From contig CAMJHQ010000009.1 of the NCBI GenBank assembly GCA_946405625.1, positions 48,288 to 112,287 of the forward strand: a stretch of 64,000 nt of DNA, given 5' to 3'. The translations under genes were made by a program, and so were the position numbers. Source of the DNA: an uncultured Lachnospiraceae bacterium. GTDB lineage: Bacteria; Bacillota; Clostridia; Lachnospirales; Lachnospiraceae. The notes under the pieces were generated by a model. The model was not told where the DNA came from. It made no database searches and saw nothing but the letters and a program-made list of their open reading frames with translations. This document shows positions 25,603 to 35,007 of this stretch, piece by piece (position 1 is the stretch's first letter; every line of letters starts with the position of its first letter).

Positions 25603-26544
25603 ATGGCAGAAGAAAAAAAGGCAGTAGCAACAAGAGACAGCTACGGCGCAGCGCTTGTTGAGCTTGGAAAAGAATTTTCAGATCTTGTAGTACTTGATGC
25701 AGACCTTGCAGCAGCTACAAAGACAGGAGTTTTTAAGAAGGAATTTCCTGACAGACATATAGACTGCGGTATTGCTGAGTGTAATATGGCAGGTATTGCA
25801 GCAGGTCTTGCAACTTGCGGTAAGGTACCTTTCATGAGTACCTTCGCTATGTTCGCAGCAGGAAGAGCTTTTGAGCAGGTTAGAAATTCAATCGGATATC
25901 CGAAGTTAAATGTTAAGATCGGAGCAACACATGCAGGTATTTCAGTTGGTGAGGATGGTGCTTCACATCAGTGTAACGAAGACATCGCACTTATGAGAGC
26001 TATTCCGGGTATGGTTGTTATCAATCCGAGTGATGATATCGAAGCAAAAGCAGCAGTTCGAGCAGCATATCTTCATAAGGGTCCGGTTTACATGAGATTC
26101 GGAAGACTTGCAGTTCCTGTAATCAATGATAATGATGATTACAAGTTTGAGATCGGAAAGGGCGTACAGTTAAGAGATGGCCGCGATCTTACGATCATCG
26201 CTACAGGTCTTACAGTTGCTCCATCACTTGAAGTAGCTGAAAGATTCGAGAAGGAAGGAATTTCCGTAAGAGTTATTAACATTCATACTATCAAGCCGCT
26301 TGATGAGGATATCGTTATCAAGGCAGCTAAGGAAACAAACAGAGTATTTACAGTTGAAGAGCACTCTATCATCGGAGGACTCGGAAGTGCTGTATGTGAG
26401 GTACTTGCTGAGAAATGTCCTGTTAAGGTTACAAGACTCGGCGTTAAGGATACCTTCGGTGAGTCAGGTCCTGCTAAGGAGCTGCTTACAAAGTATAAGC
26501 TTGATGCTGACGGAATTTATGAGTCCATCAACAGCGAGCTGTAA
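25603..26544 (+). CDS. Transketolase, C-terminal subunit
   Basis: About 313 residues from ATG 25603, 5 bp after the stop of the N-terminal subunit; a GTG at 25594 is too close to the GGAAGGG ribosome-binding site. It contains the pyrimidine-binding domain (DADLAAATKTG, GIAECNMAGIAAGLA, GATHAGISVGEDGASHQ) and the C-terminal transketolase domain (ATGLTVAPSLEVAE). It is the partner of the preceding gene. Confidence 0.94.
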   Translation: MAEEKKAVATRDSYGAALVELGKEFSDLVVLDADLAAATKTGVFKKEFPDRHIDCGIAECNMAGIAAGLATCGKVPFMSTFAMFAAGRAFEQVRNSIGYPKLNVKIGATHAGISVGEDGASHQCNEDIALMRAIPGMVVINPSDDIEAKAAVRAAYLHKGPVYMRFGRLAVPVINDNDDYKFEIGKGVQLRDGRDLTIIATGLTVAPSLEVAERFEKEGISVRVINIHTIKPLDEDIVIKAAKETNRVFTVEEHSIIGGLGSAVCEVLAEKCPVKVTRLGVKDTFGESGPAKELLTKYKLDADGIYESINSEL

Positions 26545-26694
26545 ATGCATTACTAATATTCAGTAGGTCATAACAATAATATTCATAATGACGGAACGTA
26601 TATCTGACAATCTCCTTCGGGGATACATTATTTCATATTTTTGTATGACTCTGCATAGCAATATTATTTATTAATTACCAGGAGGGGTATAAAA

Positions 26695-28176
26695 ATGAAA
26701 AATTTACCAGAGGTTAAGATGGGAATCGTTGCAGTTAGCCGTGACTGTTTCCCAATGAGTCTTTCAGAGAGAAGAAGAAAGGCAGTTGTTGCTTCTTACA
26801 AGGCAAAGTATGGTGACATCTATGAGTGTCCTGTTACAGTAGAGAATGAAGTTGATATGAGAAAGGCACTTGCTGATGTTAATGCAGCAGGAGTTAATGC
26901 TCTTGTAGTATATCTCGGAAACTTCGGTCCTGAATCAAGTGAGATCCTTCTCGTTAAGGAATTCCAGGGACCAGCTATGGTTATCGCTGCAGCTGAAGAG
27001 TCAGGTGACAGCCTTCTTGATGACAGAGGAGATGCTTACTGTGGTATGCTTAATGCAAGCTACAACCTTAAGCTTCGTAACGTTCGTGCATACATCCCTG
27101 AGTATCCTGTAGGAAACGCAGATGAGTGTGCAGACCTTATCAAGGAGTTCATCCCTGTAGCAAGAGTTAAGATTGCTCTTGATGATCTCAAGATCATCAG
27201 CTTCGGACCAAGACCACAGGACTTCCTTGCATGTAACGCTCCTATCAAGCAGCTTTACAACCTCGGTGTTGAAATCGAAGAGAACTCAGAGCTTGACCTT
27301 TTCGAAGCATTCAACAAGCATGAAGGTGATGAGAGAATCCCTGCAGTTGTTGATGATATGGCTAAGGAACTCGGCGCAGGAAACAAGAAGCCTGAGATTC
27401 TTTCAAGACTTGCTCAGTATGAGCTTACACTTCGTGACTGGATCGATGCTCATAAGGGAAGCAGAAGCAATGTTATCATTGCCGGAAAGTGCTGGCCAGC
27501 ATTCCAGACACAGTTCAAGTGTGTTCCTTGCTATGTAAACAGCCGTCTTGCAAAGGATGGAATTCCTGTTTCATGTGAGGTTGATATTTACGGTGCTCTT
27601 TCAGAGTACATTGGACAGCTTGTAAGTGAAGATACAGTTACACTTCTTGATATCAACAATACAGTTCCTCAGGATATGTATGATGAAGAGATCAAGGGCA
27701 AGTTCGCTTATGATTACAAGCTTACTGATACATTTATGGGATTCCATTGCGGAAATACAGCTACTAACAAGCTTTCATTCTGTGAGATGAGAAATCAGAA
27801 GATCATGGCTCGTTCACTTCCTGTAGAAGTTACTAACGGAACTCTTGAAGGAGATCTTCTTCCGGGTGAGGCTACAATCTATCGTCTCCAGTCAACATCT
27901 GACGGAAAGCTTCGTGCTTACGTTGCAGAAGGTGAGATCCTTCCTGTAGCTACAAGATCATTTGGTGCAATCGGTATCTTCGCTATTCCTGAAATGGGAC
28001 GTTTCTATCGTCACGTTCTTGTTCAGAGAAATTATCCGCATCATGCAGCTATCACATTCCATCATAATGGAAAGGCACTCTTTGATGTATTCAAGTTCCT
28101 CGGAGTAAACTTCGATCAGATCGATTACAACCATCCGGCAGGAGTATTATACAAGTCAGAGAATCCGTTTGCTTAA
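26695..28176 (+). CDS. L-fucose/L-arabinose isomerase family protein
   Basis: A 493-residue protein beginning MKNLPEVKMGIVAVSRDCFP, with full-length similarity to the fucose/arabinose-isomerase fold. It has an N-terminal substrate-binding-like domain and a C-terminal portion with His/Glu-rich segments such as FMGFHCGNTATNKL and RNYPHHAAITFHHNG. These enzymes interconvert aldoses and ketoses with Mn2+. It lies among transaldolase, transketolase and xylulokinase, so a pentose substrate is plausible. No fucose operon genes are nearby. AGGAGGGG precedes the start. Confidence 0.8.
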   Translation: MKNLPEVKMGIVAVSRDCFPMSLSERRRKAVVASYKAKYGDIYECPVTVENEVDMRKALADVNAAGVNALVVYLGNFGPESSEILLVKEFQGPAMVIAAAEESGDSLLDDRGDAYCGMLNASYNLKLRNVRAYIPEYPVGNADECADLIKEFIPVARVKIALDDLKIISFGPRPQDFLACNAPIKQLYNLGVEIEENSELDLFEAFNKHEGDERIPAVVDDMAKELGAGNKKPEILSRLAQYELTLRDWIDAHKGSRSNVIIAGKCWPAFQTQFKCVPCYVNSRLAKDGIPVSCEVDIYGALSEYIGQLVSEDTVTLLDINNTVPQDMYDEEIKGKFAYDYKLTDTFMGFHCGNTATNKLSFCEMRNQKIMARSLPVEVTNGTLEGDLLPGEATIYRLQSTSDGKLRAYVAEGEILPVATRSFGAIGIFAIPEMGRFYRHVLVQRNYPHHAAITFHHNGKALFDVFKFLGVNFDQIDYNHPAGVLYKSENPFA

Positions 28177-28201
28177 TCTGCAAAACTGAAACTATGATAT
28201 A

Positions 28202-28242
28202 AAAAGGGCTGTCGCCTCAAGTGATTGAGGTGACAGCCCTTT
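28202..28242. terminator. Bidirectional terminator between the isomerase gene and the convergent gene
   Basis: Long stem AAAGGGCTGTC-g-CCTCAA / TTGAGG-t-GACAGCCCTTT with loop GTGA. A-tract and T-tract flanks serve both strands. Confidence 0.92.
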
Positions 28243-28275
28243 ATTGTTTGAATCATTAGCAAATGTTTAGTATCA

Positions 28276-28776
28276 TTACTTCTTCTTAAAGACAGAACAG
28301 AAATTAGCAAAACACTGTTCCTGATACGGAAGCTTCTTGTCGGCAACATATGCCATAAGATTTCCCTTAGTACCGTTCTTTAAAACAAGATTAATGGCCT
28401 GAATCTTCTTGTTGAAGATATTAAAGTTCTTAACTTCAAGAGACTGAATATCTTCATTTCTGATAAGGAAGAATCTGATTATATCCGGCTCGAACTTATC
28501 AGGTGAATACGTAAGTAAAGTCTTGGTTGCCCTAAGAGGGATTACGGCTATACCGAATTCAGTCTGATTGAACAGAAATCCGTCGGTATTTCTGAAAATG
28601 TTCTGTGAAGAAGAATCTGACATCGCTGCAACTGCCCCGCCGATAGCTCCTCCGAGGGAAGCCATTGGATTGGCTGAGGTGTTCTTGTAAACGATAAAGA
28701 TGTTGTTGACATTGCCGAAGCAATTGACTGATTTGAAAAGGTTTAAAGCCTTTTCGTAAGTACTAAACTGTTCCAT
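28276..28776 (-). CDS. Protein of unknown function, possible PH-like fold
   Basis: About 166 residues from ATG 28776, chosen because AAGGAG lies 7 bp upstream; a longer start is unsupported. It shows alternating strands, a short Gly/Ala/Ser-rich stretch (ASLGGAIGGAVAAMSDSS) and a Lys-rich C-terminus. No signal peptide is seen. The strand-rich second half ending in a helix could be a PH-like domain, a guess from pattern only. It has its own promoter and ends at the bidirectional terminator. Confidence 0.65.
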   Translation of the reverse strand: MEQFSTYEKALNLFKSVNCFGNVNNIFIVYKNTSANPMASLGGAIGGAVAAMSDSSSQNIFRNTDGFLFNQTEFGIAVIPLRATKTLLTYSPDKFEPDIIRFFLIRNEDIQSLEVKNFNIFNKKIQAINLVLKNGTKGNLMAYVADKKLPYQEQCFANFCSVFKKK

Positions 28777-28815
28777 TTTGTTACTCCTTTTAACCTTCAA
28801 AAAATTTACGAAGAC

Positions 28816-28844
28816 ATTATAGTAGAATCGAATTGAAAAATCAA
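28816..28844 (-). promoter_or_regulatory. Promoter of the 28276-28776 gene
   Basis: On the minus strand TTGATT (28844-28839), a 17-bp spacer and TATAAT (28821-28816). Confidence 0.75.
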
Positions 28845-29023
28845 ATATATATACTGTAAGAAATTATGAAAAAGTTATATGAAAAACATATTTTTGGAAA
28901 ACATGAAATAAAAAAGAAGTTTTCGAGAAAACAAAAGTATAATAATAATATATAAAATAATTGTACACGGTATATGAACAAACACCGATTGAATATTTAT
29001 ATAAAAACAAAAAGGGAGGCAGT

Positions 29024-30499
29024 ATGAAAATGACAAGAAAAATATCAGTGGTGGCGGTAATAATGATGATATTCATGATTGCGGCATCCGGATGCGGCGG
29101 AAATAAGAGTATGGCGATCGCCCCGGGAGGAGCAGGTGAAGATGCGGCTGTTAATGAATCGTCGGAGGAGTCATCGGACAGTGAAGCGGCAATGGAAGAG
29201 GAGATGATAGCAAACGGAATCGGAAAGGATGAAGTATTCGGCTATCATAAGTGGACGGAAACAAAGAAGCATATGAATGCCGATGGCATAGTTAAATGTA
29301 CGTTTGTAACCGAGATGCAGGGAGACCGTATAATGTCTGTTGCATCATATGACGAATATGATGTTGAATATTTGAAAATCCCTTTTGAATATGATGATCA
29401 GGGCAGAGCGGTTTTTTCTGCTTCGATATACGGAGGTTCTGTAGATGAGACGAGCATTTCCGTATATAGAACCGAATATGATGACAGCGGACGTGAGATC
29501 CGGAGGGATAGTTATATCAAGAATCCGGAGGACCCGATGGGAGACCTATTGCTGAGCACGGTTTACATCTATACTTATAATGGAGATAAATGTGAAAGGA
29601 AGGCATACAGTGTTAATGACGGAATTGTAAAATTAGAAGATAAGTATTGTTATGAGACCGAAAATTATAGAATCGATGAAAACGGAAAAAAAGTTATTGA
29701 TAATGACGTTGATGATTATGAATATATCTACGGGGATAACGAAAAATTAAAGGAAGTATACCACGATTTTGGAGGAAAACCATGGGTGCATACTGTTTAT
29801 TCTTATGATTCAAAGAATAATTGTATTCGAAAAGAAGACTATCAGAACGAGGCCTTTGAGTATTCAAATTATGAAGAAATTCCGTTATATTCATGGATTG
29901 ATTACGAATATGATGAGTATGATCGCCGTATTAAGGAATCATATAACAGAGTATCAAACAGTGATTCGAATTACGTTGATATCTTTGAATATAAGGATGG
30001 TTGGGCAGAATCTCCGGAAGTCGGTGAATGGGCAGATTCTTATTATAAATTTATAATCGGAGGAGGCTATCTGAGCAGCGGACAGCAGTATAATAATCCA
30101 ACAGATCCAAATGCCGATCCGAACTGTTTTGACAGATTCGGCCTCTTCGATTTTGAAAATGACGGAGTTCCGGAACTTGTAGCATTTAAGGGGACATCGG
30201 GTGAAGACACCGATTTCTATATCTATCGTTATGAAGACGAGAAAGTAAATTATAAGGCAACTGTTCCCGCATGGGGATCGGGTATACAGTATATAATAAC
30301 GGATGGATACAGAGGGCTTGTGGATAATTATTGCGACTCTGGATTTGAGAGGCTTTATTATTATACTATACAAGACGGTACTTTCAGACAGGATATCATT
30401 GACAGGCCGGAAAATGCATTGGTAGAGGTTGTATTGATGAAATCCGTTAAAGAGATAGAGGAAATGGGATGGAATACATTTCTTTCCAGAATACCGTAG
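29024..30499 (+). CDS. Secreted lipoprotein with YD-type repeats
   Basis: Start ATG 29024 follows GGGAGG by 4 bp (a second ATG at 29030 is also possible). The product has about 491 residues. The lipoprotein signal has a basic N-terminus, a hydrophobic core and a lipobox ending ASGC, followed by an acidic Ser/Glu linker. The mature part has repeated strands of the type YDDQGR, YDDSGREI, YDSKNN and YDEYDRRI, resembling RHS/YD repeats, and a C-terminal domain with GLFDFENDGVPELVAF, an acidic, calcium-loop-like motif. Probably surface-bound; the ligand is unknown. Confidence 0.78.
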   Translation: MKMTRKISVVAVIMMIFMIAASGCGGNKSMAIAPGGAGEDAAVNESSEESSDSEAAMEEEMIANGIGKDEVFGYHKWTETKKHMNADGIVKCTFVTEMQGDRIMSVASYDEYDVEYLKIPFEYDDQGRAVFSASIYGGSVDETSISVYRTEYDDSGREIRRDSYIKNPEDPMGDLLLSTVYIYTYNGDKCERKAYSVNDGIVKLEDKYCYETENYRIDENGKKVIDNDVDDYEYIYGDNEKLKEVYHDFGGKPWVHTVYSYDSKNNCIRKEDYQNEAFEYSNYEEIPLYSWIDYEYDEYDRRIKESYNRVSNSDSNYVDIFEYKDGWAESPEVGEWADSYYKFIIGGGYLSSGQQYNNPTDPNADPNCFDRFGLFDFENDGVPELVAFKGTSGEDTDFYIYRYEDEKVNYKATVPAWGSGIQYIITDGYRGLVDNYCDSGFERLYYYTIQDGTFRQDIIDRPENALVEVVLMKSVKEIEEMGWNTFLSRIP

Positions 30500-30516
30500 T
30501 TTTTTCCTTAAAATCA

Positions 30517-30545
30517 TTGTATAAGAAGTTAAAAAAAGATATAAT
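30517..30545 (+). promoter_or_regulatory. Promoter of xylB
   Basis: TTGTAT (30517-30522), a 17-bp spacer and TATAAT (30540-30545), about 50 bp before the xylB start. Confidence 0.7.
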
Positions 30546-30596
30546 TTACCTTAGTTGTTTTACAAGCAAAAAATCTAATAACAGGGAGGAACAGTA

Positions 30597-32051
30597 ATGT
30601 TTATAGGTGTAGATTTAGGAACATCAGCCGTTAAGCTTATAATTACTGATGATAACGGTAAAATTCAGAAGACAGTATCAAAGGAGTACGGACTCAGCTT
30701 CCCACATCCGGGTTGGTCAGAGCAATCACCGGAGGACTGGTATACACAGTCTGTTGCAGGTATCAAGGAGCTTCTCGAGGGTTATGATAATCCGGTAGTT
30801 GAAGGAATCGGTGTCGGCGGACAGATGCACGGACTTGTAGTTCTTGATGAGAACGATGAAGTTATCCGTCCTGCAATCCTTTGGAATGACGGAAGAACAA
30901 CTGCTGAGGTTGATTACCTCAACAACGAGATCGGAAAGCAGTTCCTGTCAGATCATACAGGAAATATCGCATTTGCAGGTTTCACAGCTCCGAAGATTCT
31001 TTGGATGAAGAACAATGAGCCTGAGCTTTTTGCAAAGATCAAGAAGATCATGCTTCCAAAGGATTATCTCGTATATAAGATGACAGGTGCTAATTCAACA
31101 GATTACTCAGATGCATCAGGTATGCTTCTTCTTGATGTTAAGAATAAGTGCTGGTCAAAGGAAATGATCGATATCTGCGGTATCACAGAGGAAATGCTTC
31201 CAAAGCTTTATGAAAGCTATGAAGTAGTTGGTGAGATGAAGCCTGAAGTATGTGCAGAGCTTGGTCTCAGCACAGCTCCTAAGTTCGTAGCAGGTGCCGG
31301 CGACAATGCTGCAGCAGCTTGCGGAACAGGTACAGTAGGTCCTAATAAATGTAATATTTCTCTCGGAACATCGGGAACAGTATTCATCACAAGTGATAAG
31401 TTCGGAGTAGACAGTGCAAACGCACTTCACAGCTTCGATCATGCTGACGGTGGCTTCCATCTTATGGCATGTATGCTTTCAGCTGCTTCATGTAACAAGT
31501 GGTGGATGGATGAAATCCTTAAGGAGAAGGATTATGCAGGAAGCCAGACAGGAATCACAAAGCTTGGTGAGAACACAGTTTACTTCCTTCCATATCTTAT
31601 GGGAGAGCGTTCACCATGGAACAATCCTGCAGTAAGAGCATGCTTCTTCGGAATGAGCATGGATACTTCAAGAGAAGATATGATTCAGGCAGTTCTCGAA
31701 GGTGTTGCATTCGGTCTCAGAGATTCTATCGAGATTGCAAAGTCTCAGGGAATCACAATTACTGAGAGTACTGTATGCGGTGGTGGTGCTAAGAGCCCTC
31801 TCTGGAAGAAGATCCTTGCAAATGTTCTCGGTATAACAATTAAGACAGTTAAGAATGACGAAGGTCCGGCACTCGGCGGAGCAATTCTTGCAGCAGTAGG
31901 ATGCGGTAAATTTGCAAATGTTGTCGAGGCAACTTCAGGTCTTGTAGAACTTTCAGATATCATTGAGCCTGAGGCAGAGCTTGTTGCTAAGTACAATGAG
32001 AGATATGAGTACTTCAAGAAGCTTTATCCGGCAGTAAAGGAGCTTTACTAA
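30597..32051 (+). CDS. xylB: Xylulokinase
   Basis: A 484-residue FGGY-family sugar kinase. It has the phosphate-binding GVDLGTSAVK (4-13), the GQMHGL motif (75-80) that typifies xylulokinases, the catalytic Asp236 in GAGDNAAAACGTG, and the C-terminal GGGAKSPLWKKILANV with ALGGA. It makes D-xylulose 5-phosphate for the transketolase encoded upstream. GGGAGG precedes the ATG. The metallophosphoesterase gene begins 3 bp after its stop. Confidence 0.93.
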   Translation: MFIGVDLGTSAVKLIITDDNGKIQKTVSKEYGLSFPHPGWSEQSPEDWYTQSVAGIKELLEGYDNPVVEGIGVGGQMHGLVVLDENDEVIRPAILWNDGRTTAEVDYLNNEIGKQFLSDHTGNIAFAGFTAPKILWMKNNEPELFAKIKKIMLPKDYLVYKMTGANSTDYSDASGMLLLDVKNKCWSKEMIDICGITEEMLPKLYESYEVVGEMKPEVCAELGLSTAPKFVAGAGDNAAAACGTGTVGPNKCNISLGTSGTVFITSDKFGVDSANALHSFDHADGGFHLMACMLSAASCNKWWMDEILKEKDYAGSQTGITKLGENTVYFLPYLMGERSPWNNPAVRACFFGMSMDTSREDMIQAVLEGVAFGLRDSIEIAKSQGITITESTVCGGGAKSPLWKKILANVLGITIKTVKNDEGPALGGAILAAVGCGKFANVVEATSGLVELSDIIEPEAELVAKYNERYEYFKKLYPAVKELY

Positions 32052-32054
32052 GTC

Positions 32055-32900
32055 TTGCCTAAAAGAGATAAAGATAAGAAAAAGATCAAGAAAAGCAGAA
32101 TAATATTTTACTCGCTGCTTGCCGCTTTTCTGGTATCATGGCCCATAACATGGATTCCGGTTACGGAGAAGATATCTCTGGATCTGATTCCGGAAGAGAA
32201 GGGGACGGTTCGTATAGCACTTATTACGGATCTTCATTCCTGCTATTACGGTAAGAATATGAAGACTCTGATAAGTATGATCGATAAGCAGAAGCCGGAC
32301 CTCATACTTCTCGGAGGAGATATTTTTGATGATAAGCTGAGTGATAAGAATACCAAGATTTTTATGGAAGCTATCGTAAAGAAATATCCATGCTATTATG
32401 TTACGGGTAATCATGAGTATTGGAGTAAGCGTGCCGATGAAATGAAGGCCTATATGGAGAGCATCGGAGTAAATGTTCTGGCTGGTGACTGTGTAACAGT
32501 AACGGTCAATAATGTAGATATAGATATCTGTGGAGTTGACGATCCATACGGAAAAACCGAACAGCAGTGGACAGAGCAGCTGGACAAAGCCTGGAGTAAG
32601 ACCGATGAATCTCATTTGAAGATTCTGCTTACTCACCGCCCTGAGAAGGTTTCTGTATATGAGAAGTATGGTTTTGATCTGATACTTGCGGGACATGCGC
32701 ATGCAGGTCAGTTCAGGATTCCTTTTATAAATAAAGGTGTCATGGCACCGGATCAGGGATTTATGGCGCAGTATGTAAACGGAACCTATACTCTTTCCAA
32801 CGGAAGTATAATGGAAGTGAGCAGAGGACTCGGAAGAGAGTCTACACCGCTCCCGAGATATTTCAATAATCCGGAGATTGTTATCCTGGATATTCATTGA
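32055..32900 (+). CDS. Membrane-anchored metallophosphoesterase
   Basis: The TTG start is 3 bp after the xylB stop; the only nearby site is GGAG inside xylB. The product has 281 residues. After a Lys-rich N-terminus and one membrane helix (about 14-34) comes a calcineurin-type phosphoesterase domain with metal-binding motifs ITDLHS, GGDIFDD, GNHEYW, LLTHRPE and GHAHAGQ. The layout resembles YkuE/YaeI-type lipid phosphoesterases that act on the membrane. Position behind xylB suggests co-transcription, not a shared pathway. Confidence 0.9.
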   Translation: MPKRDKDKKKIKKSRIIFYSLLAAFLVSWPITWIPVTEKISLDLIPEEKGTVRIALITDLHSCYYGKNMKTLISMIDKQKPDLILLGGDIFDDKLSDKNTKIFMEAIVKKYPCYYVTGNHEYWSKRADEMKAYMESIGVNVLAGDCVTVTVNNVDIDICGVDDPYGKTEQQWTEQLDKAWSKTDESHLKILLTHRPEKVSVYEKYGFDLILAGHAHAGQFRIPFINKGVMAPDQGFMAQYVNGTYTLSNGSIMEVSRGLGRESTPLPRYFNNPEIVILDIH

Positions 32901-32965
32901 TCAGCCGCACACTTGTAACTTTCGTCGTGTCTGGCACAATCATTTATCTGTTATTCAGATTAAGT

Positions 32966-32996
32966 ACCCCATCCTGAATCATCAGGGTGGGGTTTT
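32966..32996 (+). terminator. Terminator after the metallophosphoesterase gene
   Basis: Perfect 12-bp stem ACCCCATCCTGA (32966-32977) / TCAGGGTGGGGT (32982-32993) followed by TTT. Confidence 0.93.
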
Positions 32997-33089
32997 ACAT
33001 TATCGGAAACAGTAATTCCAGATAGGTTAAGATCGTTTTGCTAAGAAGGCGGGGGACATATTTATCACAAGATCACTAATTATAAAGCA

Positions 33090-33145
33090 TTGAATTTGTA
33101 GTGGTTATTATGGGATAATAAAACCGTTAATGGTTCCGACGGAAC
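33090..33145 (+). promoter_or_regulatory. Promoter and inverted repeat before the response regulator gene
   Basis: TTGAAT (33090-33095), an 18-bp spacer and GATAAT (33114-33119). An inverted repeat GTTCC-GAC-GGAAC (33133-33145) lies just after the expected start of transcription and could be an operator. Confidence 0.55.
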
Positions 33146-33185
33146 GATTAAGGATGTATGTCATATTTCATCAAAGGAAGAAAAA

Positions 33186-33908
33186 ATGAATAATAAGAGA
33201 ATATTGATCGTTGAAGATGATAAGGAAATCAGGGAACTGCTCGGAGAATATCTTAAAGCTCAGGGATATTCTACAGATTATGCGGAGAATGGACTTGAGG
33301 CAGAAAGGAAACTTTCCGGATATATCAAAGGAGTAATGTCTCAAGAAAAGCAGGATGAATACGGATACAGTCTTATCCTTCTCGATATAATGCTTCCGCT
33401 GATGAGCGGAGATCAGATATTAAAGGAATTGCGGGAGAAGTCGGATATTCCGGTAATAATCATTTCCGCGAAGGATATGGTTCAGACAAAGATAGATGTT
33501 ATCAGGATGGGAGCGGATGATTATATTACGAAGCCTTTCAATCTGGGAGAGGTACTTGTAAGAATAGAAGCGCTGCTCAGACGCTCGGGTAATAAGACCG
33601 CGGATGCGGATATTCTGACTACAAAAAATCTTAAAATGTACAGAGAAAGCGGCAGAGTATATGTCGGAGAAGAAGAGGTTACTCTAACTTTAAGAGAGTA
33701 TGCGATACTGGAGCTTTTACTTAAATATCCTGAAAAGATTTTTTCTAAATCCAATATCTTTGATGCTATCTGGGAGGACGGCGGTGAATTTTACGATGAA
33801 AATGCTGTGCGAGTTCATATGAGTAATCTAAGACGAAAGCTGTCTGAGAAAGGTAACGAAGAATATATAGAAACTGTATGGGGTATGGGTTACAGATTGG
33901 CGAAATAG
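33186..33908 (+). CDS. OmpR/PhoB-family response regulator
   Basis: A 240-residue regulator. The receiver domain has acidic pocket EDD (10-12), phospho-acceptor Asp in LILLDIMLP, and Lys in ITKPF. The C-terminal winged helix (TLREYAILELLL...ENAVRVHMSNLRRKL...VWGMGYRL) binds DNA. It heads a cassette of response regulator, ABC ATPase, ABC permease and histidine kinase. Such cassettes usually answer cell-envelope-active peptides, and the regulator probably controls the transporter. Confidence 0.94.
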   Translation: MNNKRILIVEDDKEIRELLGEYLKAQGYSTDYAENGLEAERKLSGYIKGVMSQEKQDEYGYSLILLDIMLPLMSGDQILKELREKSDIPVIIISAKDMVQTKIDVIRMGADDYITKPFNLGEVLVRIEALLRRSGNKTADADILTTKNLKMYRESGRVYVGEEEVTLTLREYAILELLLKYPEKIFSKSNIFDAIWEDGGEFYDENAVRVHMSNLRRKLSEKGNEEYIETVWGMGYRLAK

Positions 33909-34098
33909 TGATTCTCGGGTGAGAATAACTGACTGCATACATTTTTTATAAAAATTAAGCAGATGCTTAATCTTTTCTAAACAACTGTATTATAAACTAT
34001 GATCATCTCGAGTAAGAATGCAGTATGCAGCTGTTCCGGATAAACTGCATATTAATGGCTGTGGATTATAGTTTTATGTTGGAAAAGGAAGAAATGAG

Positions 34099-35007
34099 AT
34101 GGAATATGTTATGGAGCTGGATGGACTGACGAAGTCCTTCAGGAAGAGAAAAGCCGTAGATAACTTCACTCTCAAAATGGAGAAGGGACATATCTACGGA
34201 CTTATCGGGCCTAACGGTGCCGGTAAGACAACCATAATGAAAATGATGGCCGGACTTACGGAACCGGATTCGGGAACAATGAAGTATTTCGGCTCGGAGG
34301 ATGTGGACAGTAAGCGTAAGAGGATGAGCTTCATCATCGAAGAGCCGTATATGGAATATAATATGACGGCACAGGAGAACATGAGATATCTGATGTATCT
34401 TCGCGGCGTTGCGGATGAGAAAAGAGTTGATGAGCTTCTCGAATATGTGGGACTTAAGGATACGGGCAGAAAAGCAGCCGGGAATTTTTCTATGGGAATG
34501 AGGCAGCGACTCGGACTTGCTATGTCACTTATCTCTAAGCCGGAGATAATGGTTTTGGACGAACCGATCAACGGCCTCGATCCGGAGGGAATCCTGGATA
34601 TAAGAAATATGCTTGCGGAGCTAGTACGAAATGAGAAAATGACGATACTCATTTCCAGTCATATTCTGAAGGAGCTGTCTGCTCTTTGTACGGATTATGC
34701 GATCGTAAGAGAAGGATGCCTTATAGAAGAACTGTCAGCCGAAGAACTCGAAAGAAAAACACGTTCATATGTTGTGCTCAGAACAAATGATATCGGAAAG
34801 ACTACGGCTGTTCTTGAAGAGAAACTGAATATACATGAATATAAAGTTACCTACGAAAACGAGATAATGATCTATGAGAGGCTCGGAGAGATTGAGAAGA
34901 TATCCAAAACCATAACGGATAATAATCTTGTTATTACAAGACTAAATCCGGAAGGTGAGAGTCTCGAAGAGTATTACATCGGAAGGGTAGGTGGCGAAAA
35001 TGAATAG
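34099..35007 (+). CDS. ABC transporter ATP-binding protein
   Basis: A 302-residue ATPase with Walker A GPNGAGKTT, a Q loop, the signature FSMGMRQRLGLAMSL, Walker B IMVLDEPINGLDP and the switch His in ISSHIL. The C-terminal 80 residues resemble the extension of bacitracin/lantibiotic-type exporters. It lies 190 bp after the response regulator and overlaps or abuts the permease gene. Confidence 0.94.
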   Translation: MEYVMELDGLTKSFRKRKAVDNFTLKMEKGHIYGLIGPNGAGKTTIMKMMAGLTEPDSGTMKYFGSEDVDSKRKRMSFIIEEPYMEYNMTAQENMRYLMYLRGVADEKRVDELLEYVGLKDTGRKAAGNFSMGMRQRLGLAMSLISKPEIMVLDEPINGLDPEGILDIRNMLAELVRNEKMTILISSHILKELSALCTDYAIVREGCLIEELSAEELERKTRSYVVLRTNDIGKTTAVLEEKLNIHEYKVTYENEIMIYERLGEIEKISKTITDNNLVITRLNPEGESLEEYYIGRVGGENE

